Positions 58,201-64,000 of a stretch of 64,000 nucleotides of DNA are shown here, piece by piece. The stretch lies in NCBI RefSeq assembly GCF_910592395.1, contig NC_088325.1:1054001-1118000 (forward strand). Reading direction: 5' to 3'. Positions within the stretch are counted from its first letter, which is position 1; each line of letters opens with the position of its first letter. The translations under genes and the position numbers were made by a program. The DNA comes from Lineus longissimus (taxonomy: Eukaryota; Nemertea; Pilidiophora; Heteronemertea; Lineidae). The notes beneath the pieces were generated by a model. That model was not told the origin of the DNA. It saw nothing but the letters and a program-made list of their open reading frames with translations, and did no database searches.

Positions 58201-58612
58201 AGGTCAAAGGCTCTGGTGACCTGTGGTCAGAGCGCCTGTGTTGCTGTTCCCCGTGTTTCAGTGTTCTATCCAGTAGACATCTAGAGAAAACCAGTCAGTC
58301 TGGCTTTCAGTGTACCCAAACAATGAGGAGGGAACACTGAAGAGGGGGAACACTCAGATATGGAAACACTCAAAACACCCGGCTTACAACAAGGAGGCTC
58401 GATTGTTCGCGGTACACAGGCGATGAAAGAAAGCATCTACAACACCTACAGGAAGAAAATCACCATGGTCTTTTGCGCTCACGAAACATGCTCTGGGCGA
58501 CCTTACCTCATGTGTATCCTCCAACTAAGAATGAGAATACGGACTTCATTTAACTTGACTTACCGTAAGCCAGAACAGTCAAGACCAACACGCATGTTCT
58601 GAAAATCGCCAT
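52205..58612 (-). CDS. Lachesin-like GPI-anchored protein with three Ig domains (Ig protein B)
   Basis: Seven minus-strand exons: 58612-58564, 56435-56320, 56040-55788, 55109-54937, 54213-54012, 53579-53343, 52332-52205; 385 residues, every junction in phase, stop TAG. Signal peptide MAIFRTCVLVLTVLAYG. Ig1: Cys45 in NCT (also an N-glycosylation sequon), Trp58, Cys in MYQCQI. Ig2: Cys165, W in VMWTR, Cys216 (GLYRCMADN). Ig3: Cys261, W in DVSWFK, Cys327 (GDYGNYTCRAKNKYG). The C-terminus has small residues (AGAGAS) then a hydrophobic stretch (VTMSTLILAAFLAFF) and KNRA: a probable GPI signal. Family role: cell-surface adhesion, inferred. It is paralogous to Ig protein A: both use a 49-nt signal exon, a phase-0 intron just before the Ig1 VxW, a phase-1 intron after Ig1 and a phase-0 intron inside Ig2. 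No ORF longer than one exon exists, so exon limits rest on splice signals and family alignment. Confidence 0.9.
52839..53308. mobile_element. TIR element with hexamer repeats in its ends
   Basis: GAGTTTCCGCATCACTTACG at the left and CGTAAGCGATGCGGAAACTC at the right, with TTACGA-type hexamer repeats just inside each arm (52857-52880 and 53260-53292). About 470 bp. It ends 34 bp from the donor of Ig protein B exon 6. The hexamer resembles a telomere-like repeat but belongs to the element ends. Confidence 0.85.
53616..53715 (-). pseudogene. Decayed duplicate of the Ig3 exon of Ig protein B
   Basis: Just upstream (in gene direction) of the real exon 6, the minus strand carries ATCAACAGCCGGGGGCCGTA and GTGGGCGAGGTCTGGATGAT, close matches to exon 6 (ATCAACAGCCGTGGGCCTTA, GTGGGCGAGGCCTGGATGAT). 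After a deletion of about 20 bp it continues as GGGAGACTTTGAAAACAACT, encoding GDFENNSCR against GDYGNYTCR in the true exon, so the Ig F-strand Cys region is still visible. A one-base deletion (CTAGC-GTG) and the internal deletion break the frame. It would be intronic in the mature gene. Confidence 0.85.
57533..57752. repeat. Diverged direct duplication, about 120 bp
   Basis: TTTTCTTAACATTTGACATT begins both copies (about 57533 and 57652), and each continues TGTGA(T/C)ATTG...GTGCCATAAA, then a CGCAA...TTCTCTC word. An ordinary local duplication in intron 1 of Ig protein B. Confidence 0.8.
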
Positions 58613-59049
58613 TTTCACATCTGCATCGGTTTATTCACATAGTGTATCTAATGTTTGACCAGTTTATCAAATGGGACAGTTGTTCATACCTTGGTGATGA
58701 TGTCGTCTCGATAACCTTGATAGCGAGATTTTGTTTGTCTTATCACTCATATCAAGATACCAGGCACAAATTGCGAATTGGGGCGTTGACTCATTCTAAC
58801 ATTCCACATTAGGGAACGACATGCCTTTTTATTCACATGTGGGGCGAGAGACCTGTTTGATCGTTGCTCTAAGTTACTTTGCTGAAAAACCTCTTCGGGA
58901 TGTAAATTGTGCTGGCCAACTGATTACTTTTCATTGTTCTGTTTGGAGAAGTCGCGGTCCTACTGGAAGCCAATATATCTCATTCCCAAGTTGTCCCTTT
59001 AAATGTACTGACTACCTTTGGAAATAATTTGGCAATTAGAACTACCCTC

Positions 59050-60110
59050 CGCCCAGTGCAATATGCACCTTTTGAAGAGTGTGCAGGACCAGTCAAATAG
59101 GTTAGGTTATTTAATCTGGCTGCCGGGCCCAGCCTGGTTCTCTTCACCTCTTGCCTTTGCAGATAAAACAACGGAAGATCCTCCAGTGGATATCCCCTCT
59201 GAAGAGCTGAAGAGTGCCTGGACCAGTCTGGTGGCTGTGTCTTAAGCCCGCAGCACACTAGCCGCCAACTTTGGCGACAAGAAGCGTTCAGCTGACGCCT
59301 CTCGACGACGAAGTTGGCGGCAAGTGGATCCCGGTCAGGGCACACCTGCCCAGAATCGGCGTCCAGTAGCGTCTTTTCCGCAACTTAAGGCTGCTATTTT
59401 GAAATCAAGTGACATCAAGACGCATACTGATTGGCCATAGCCTCGTCGCCGACGCCAATTCAGGCGGCAATCCGTAGCACACCTGGCTTCTTCTTGCGTT
59501 CAAACGCGGCGACACGGGTCAAAAATCAAACATGTTAGATATTTGGCGTTTAGTTGCGGCAAGCGGCGGCAAGTCGCGTTCGCCGACGCCGTTCGTAGCA
59601 GACTAGGGATTTTTCAGGCGTTCAGGGCCCTTGCGGCAAAAAACGCCAGTGAACGCCGAAGTTGGCGGCTAGTGTGCTGCGGGCTTTACAAGCCAGAGTT
59701 CGTCATCCCAGTGGAAAGGTGGAGTTCCTTTGAGAAAACTCTAAGGATTACTGCTCTGGTACTGAGGTTCATTGGGAACCTAAGATTGAAGATTAGGAAG
59801 GTTGAGGTTAGTCCCATCTGGTTATACTGATAAGGTGAGTGAAAACCTTTCTCTTGAGGAATTGACTGCAGCTAAGAACTTGTTGTTCCGCTGCCTAAAG
59901 AAACATTCTTATGGACCTGAGTTGACAGCTTCAGTAAATGGAGCGACCATCCCTAAGAGTTCCTCATTGGCGGTGTTGTCACCATTTTGGATGAGGATGG
60001 GTTCATTCGAAACAAAGGAAGACTCAAGTTGTCAAGTCTATAGTCTAGCCAAGTCTGTAAAACGTGAGTGTATGAGTAGTCAGAAACAGGATCCACTGGC
60101 CGCCAACAGG
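59050..60110 (+). pseudogene. Remains of a BEL/Pao LTR-retrotransposon polyprotein
   Basis: Before 59242 the frame reads LIWLPGPAWFSSP and TTEDPPVDIPSEELKSAW; after a 440-bp interruption it continues WSSFEKTLRITALVLRFIGN (about 59720-59780) and, one frameshift on, LSLEELTAAKNLLFRCLKK and PKSSSLAVLSPF. These are in the order found in BEL/Pao polyproteins between RNase H and integrase (GPxWL, RWSSxxxLLRxTAxVxRF, LTxxEL, L..LxPFxD). Frameshifts and stops make it inactive. No LTRs or integrase core were seen. Extent beyond these motifs is uncertain. Confidence 0.75.
59245..59685. mobile_element. TIR element inserted in the BEL/Pao remnant, TTA target duplication
   Basis: AGCCCGCAGCACACTAGCCG at the left and CGGCTAGTGTGCTGCGGGCT at the right are perfect inverted repeats (about 28 bp in all, through CCAACTT), flanked by TTA at 59242-59244 and 59686-59688. 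A 3-bp TTA duplication is typical of PIF/Harbinger-type transposons. The interior is GC-rich with repeated GGCGGCAAG-type words and no transposase. Removing it rejoins the two halves of the retrotransposon frame, which dates it as younger. Confidence 0.85.
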
Positions 60111-63054
60111 ATGCTGCACCTTAAAACTGCCCCGTAGCCCCTCTGCCTGCCCTGAGAATAAAGCCGGCCTTGTGAAGACGAGTAAGGATGGAGTCATGTT
60201 GTGGACCCAACCCTATCGGATCAGCAAACAGCGTATTCCGGTGGCTCAAACAGCGGATGATGTTATAGTCACAAGTCATTTTGTGTGAAGAGACATACCT
60301 AGACTTGCTAAAAACATCAAAATCTGATAAAATACTTTTCAAACTGCGCACATATCTAATGAAACCAAACCCGAATCGAATCTGTGCGCAGCCCTTTATC
60401 TTTTCTTTCAATCACCGAGTCAGAATTGTTTATTGTGAATTCAGCTAGAAAAGATATATTTTTAGATCCCTGAAACCGAAATGGCTTAAATAAGACTTTA
60501 TAAACAAACACGATGGTCCATATTACGAAAATGAACCTGATGTTGGTCAATGAACTGAAACAGACACAAGAGGTGTGTAACATAAATAAATGATGTCATA
60601 TTTCACTTGGCCTTGGGTCGTCTTGTCACGTGCTCTCACTTATGGTCATGTGACTTCCTCGGATTGGTCCCAAAAAGCTTTTGAGGGTCAAGCCCGATCT
60701 CAAATTAGGTCAAAAGTAACGCCACGAGAGGTGAATCGCGAATACAATAGCCCAGAAGACTCGCTCAAAACGGTCAGGATTCTAACTAAACCGTTTATTC
60801 CAAAATTAAGGTAAGTTATTTTCGAGTTAAAAACGCTTTAATTGCAATTTAAATTTGAATACCTACTTGGCTTTCGTACCGATCCGCGGGTCGGGTCGGC
60901 GTGCACTAGGCTTGGGTATTCACCATTGCGTTTATTTCCTGGATAACTATTCAGGCGATGATGTAAAACTATATCCGTCATACTGAATACAAAAGTACGG
61001 GTGATTGATCTCGACTAGCGACCGTAATTTAATAATTGTATTATGTCAGTTATTCAACTTGAAATGTAGCCTATATAATCTTTTTCGAGTCACCAGAGTT
61101 TTTAGGTCAGGTGGGGGAGCCTTGTCTTATTTAGTCAATTCGACCTCCGTGTCTCATTTCATCTACCACCAAATCATTCCCAGGTGAGCACAATGTCCCA
61201 AGGTAATTTCATTTTACCAATGAAAAGAGAGTAACAATATTCAGAACCTGATGGCTGCTCCATTGTGCGATGTAGGATAGGACGACTGCATTGAAAACAG
61301 TATTGATATTCGACCTGGTTTTGGTTACTGAATGTTCACTGAAGGGTGGATTTTGACGCCATCCTGTTGACACTATTTCATATAGAATCGTCTGTACTTC
61401 GTCTGTTCAGCGTTTTTGCATTTTAAGAGTGGAGAACCAATCGTGCACCCCTTGAAGCACTCATGTATAGGTGATGTATGGGTGATACCTATATAGCACG
61501 AGAACAATTCTTACAGGATAATCAATACAATTTTGCCGACGGCAACATTTTAGGACATTTGTTTACTTTCGAAACATTCTGCATACATTCGCATGGAATA
61601 TCAGATTTAAAATTTCGCTCTAGCCAATCGTGGGGATGTAAGGAATGTGGACACGATTTCCTGCATGGACTATCTTGGTATTAAACCTTAAACCGGTGAG
61701 TGATAGGGTAGGAATATTAAAATTTGGAATCTGAATACCCTCACAGCATTCTGGGATGATCACCCTAAAATCCACTTCACGAAAAAATGACACTCTGATG
61801 ATTGTGATTTCGAACAGAAAATGAAATATTTGAGCAAAATGTTATATTCATTTGAAACATAAAAATCCAAAGTATCTGAAAATACCGTCTTGATCCTCAA
61901 TATATTGACATTGCTGAGCTTCCAGATATCGGCGGAGGTTATACCGAGGCAACACCCCTGGAAGTAGTCAGGATGGAAAACACTTTTGGCGGAATCAGAT
62001 AAAGCATGCCCAAACACGAGTAATTTGAAACGAAACACTGACTAACTTTACAGCTATTTTTGGGTTGTTTTGCGTGCAATGCCGTTTTTTCGTGAAAAAG
62101 ATTATGGGATGTTTGGTAGATTTTGCTGCATAGATGTTTCACATCCAATGCGGCGTCTGAGTATGTAAGTATGCGTTAGGAAATACCATTGCATGCGCCT
62201 ATTATAGGCAGGAGCAGCTGGGTTAAATTGGCCATCTTCGGGTGACTAATTAAGTCATGTTAGATTCAGCACTAAATGTATTCATTGTACAAGCGTGAAT
62301 ACTTTTGACGTACTGTGAGATGTGAGAGACCCCTATTGGCGACTTTTTGTAACTTTATCTTGCCTGCCTAGCAGCTGCCAAAAGTGTCATTATAATATAA
62401 TATATAATATAATATAATTTTCTTTCATGGAAAAGGGTACACTGTTCCCCCAGTTTAGGCCTCACCCTTGTTGGTAAACAAATTCTTGTCTACGGGTATA
62501 CATCCCTAATGTACAGTGCTTTGTTATGAACTCAATGGGTGATATCATGAATTTATTCATGGTTATATGGTTAAAGACTAGCAAATGCTTTTATCTTTTA
62601 TATTCATTAGTGCATCGATCCATGTGGAACCGGTCGACGCATGGAGAGATTCGGATCAAATCGGGGTCAACATCGGAAAAGCGTGATAATTCAGTCAGAT
62701 TTTGAATATTTCCTTTTTTATTTATATTTTTTAACTACTTATGTAGAATAGCAGGTGACTTGGCAGCCGACAGCTGGGTAATATTGCCCTTAATAATGCC
62801 AATTGTCATATAAGGGCACCTTTCACACTACAGGACAGCTGGTGTTACACGGCTGCCTCCGGTATTGTGAGATATCCATTCTTCCAAGTAAAACTGGACA
62901 TTCATATTGCAGTAAGTAAACAACTAATTTAATTAAATTGGGAGGTAGTTGACACACCCACGGGATGTTTATGCGAGGTATATCATGACATGGTGGTTAT
63001 GTTTACATTCATTCGACATCCATCTCTCATTTCAGGAGGATCCTTCAACGAATC
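60111..63054. other. Intergenic region upstream of the glycosyltransferase
   Basis: No coding exon recognised. Contains an AT microsatellite at 62389-62419. A plausible splice acceptor (CTCTCATTTCAG at 63024-63035) just before the glycosyltransferase start suggests that a 5' UTR exon lies somewhere in this stretch. Confidence 0.45.
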
Positions 63055-64000
63055 ATGACGTTGTTTTCGAGGACAGATTACATGAGAGTTCTGGTGGTGT
63101 CTGTGGCTGGGGTGACAGCAGGTTTCTTGATATTCCAATACAGCCCTATCGGTCTATCAGCGCGAACAAAGTCCATCTACAGCGTGTCACAAAAATCGCA
63201 GAAACTTACTTCAATTCGAGGCACTCGCATTAACCAACCTAAATATCGTGACATAACGGTGGGAACACTGCGGAAGGATAGAACAAGGAATGCGGCTATC
63301 GGGGAGAAAGTGCCGAATACCAAAATGATAACAGCAGCAACAACTTCGCGGAAAACAGCAACTGAAAAATACCCACCAGGAATGTTTCCTGGGGGTCCAC
63401 CGGTTCCATATAATTACCCTGTCGTGCCGAAGATTGTTCATCATACTTGGTTTTCATTTACGAAAAGTGATAAAATGAATAGATTTCGGTTTCATCACTT
63501 CATCAGTATGTTGAGTGCATATAAATATATCAAGCCAACCAAGATTGTGTTCTGGCATGACACTGAACCGAGCGGAAAATGGTGGACAAAAATACGGCAA
63601 AAAGTTCCGATTATTGAAATGAAGTACCGGAAGGCGCCCACTGAAATCCACGGGAAGCCCGTGAGGGGAACTGCGCATGCGTCGGACATAGTGCGCCTGG
63701 AAGCCATTATGGAATTCGGCGGGATATACACAGACTTGGACGTTGTTGTGCTGAAGTCGTTCGACCCGCTCCTGAAGTACAACACGACGATGGGATACGA
63801 AACCGGACCGAACGTCGCGAATGGTTTGTGTAATGGCGTGATAATTTCTCGTCCCCGCGCGAAGTTCCTCGAGATTTGGCACTACGAGTACAGGACGTTC
63901 GACGATGCTCAGTGGGCGATTCATTCTGTTATTTTGCCCGCACAATTGGCCAGGAAGTATCCATCCCTGATTCATACCGAGGCTAAGTCGCTTCATCGGC
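63055..64000 (+). CDS. Type II membrane glycosyltransferase with DXD motif, partial (3' end outside the window)
   Basis: An uninterrupted frame from ATG 63055 to the window end (315 codons). An in-frame second ATG at 63082 is an alternative start. Residues about 10-27 (MRVLVVSVAGVTAGFLIF) form a single N-terminal membrane anchor, as in Golgi enzymes, followed by a basic, Ser/Thr-rich stem to about residue 115. The catalytic region starts PKIVHHTWF and includes SDIVRLEAIMEFGGIYTDLD with the DXD metal/nucleotide-sugar-binding motif at residues 227-229, then GLCNGVIISRP. This matches the Gly_transf_sug (DXD) type, GT32-like enzymes. The sugar donor and acceptor cannot be deduced. The coding part is a single exon as far as seen, preceded by a probable UTR intron. 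Confidence 0.85.
   Translation, partial: MTLFSRTDYMRVLVVSVAGVTAGFLIFQYSPIGLSARTKSIYSVSQKSQKLTSIRGTRINQPKYRDITVGTLRKDRTRNAAIGEKVPNTKMITAATTSRKTATEKYPPGMFPGGPPVPYNYPVVPKIVHHTWFSFTKSDKMNRFRFHHFISMLSAYKYIKPTKIVFWHDTEPSGKWWTKIRQKVPIIEMKYRKAPTEIHGKPVRGTAHASDIVRLEAIMEFGGIYTDLDVVVLKSFDPLLKYNTTMGYETGPNVANGLCNGVIISRPRAKFLEIWHYEYRTFDDAQWAIHSVILPAQLARKYPSLIHTEAKSLHR

Overview
This is a nuclear window from a bilaterian animal. Genes are split by GT-AG introns, some several kilobases long; intergenic and intronic DNA is full of short inverted-repeat transposons, tRNA-derived SINEs and minisatellites; and the proteins are animal families (DED adaptor, POU-homeodomain factor, lachesin-like Ig proteins, Golgi glycosyltransferase). 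The compact genes, lachesin-type proteins and repeat content suggest a (probably marine) invertebrate; the phylum cannot be fixed from the sequence alone. No prokaryotic, CRISPR or viral gene system was seen. Layout: 1-7.4 kb has no recognisable gene and carries a 143-bp minisatellite block (about 3.9-5.6 kb). 7.5-9.3 kb, minus strand: a four-exon DEDD/DEDD2 orthologue. A 444-bp gap separates its start codon from that of a divergent nine-exon POU class 2 (Oct-1/Oct-2, POU2F) gene at 9.7-27.4 kb, plus strand. The large POU introns hold minisatellites (28 bp, 39 bp, 140 bp), foldback elements and several copies of one pogo/Tigger-like MITE. 31.2-47.7 kb, plus strand: a lachesin-like, three-Ig, GPI-anchored cell-surface protein with a 12-nt microexon and two alternative last exons, each encoding its own GPI signal. 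52.2-58.6 kb, minus strand: a second, paralogous lachesin-like gene, tail-to-tail with the first, containing a decayed copy of its own Ig3 exon. 59.0-60.1 kb: remains of a BEL/Pao retrotransposon split by a TTA-flanked MITE. 63.06 kb to the window end: the 5' part of a type II membrane DXD glycosyltransferase. All four complete gene models join in frame across every intron (DEDD 268 aa, POU2 716 aa, Ig protein A 378 or 376 aa, Ig protein B 385 aa), which is the main internal check on them. The most notable points are the head-to-head DEDD-POU2F pair, which mirrors the DEDD2/POU2F2 neighbourhood of human chromosome 19; the duplicated GPI-signal terminal exons; the Ig3 pseudo-exon; and a SINE family showing both tandem tRNA-like heads and internal satellite expansion.
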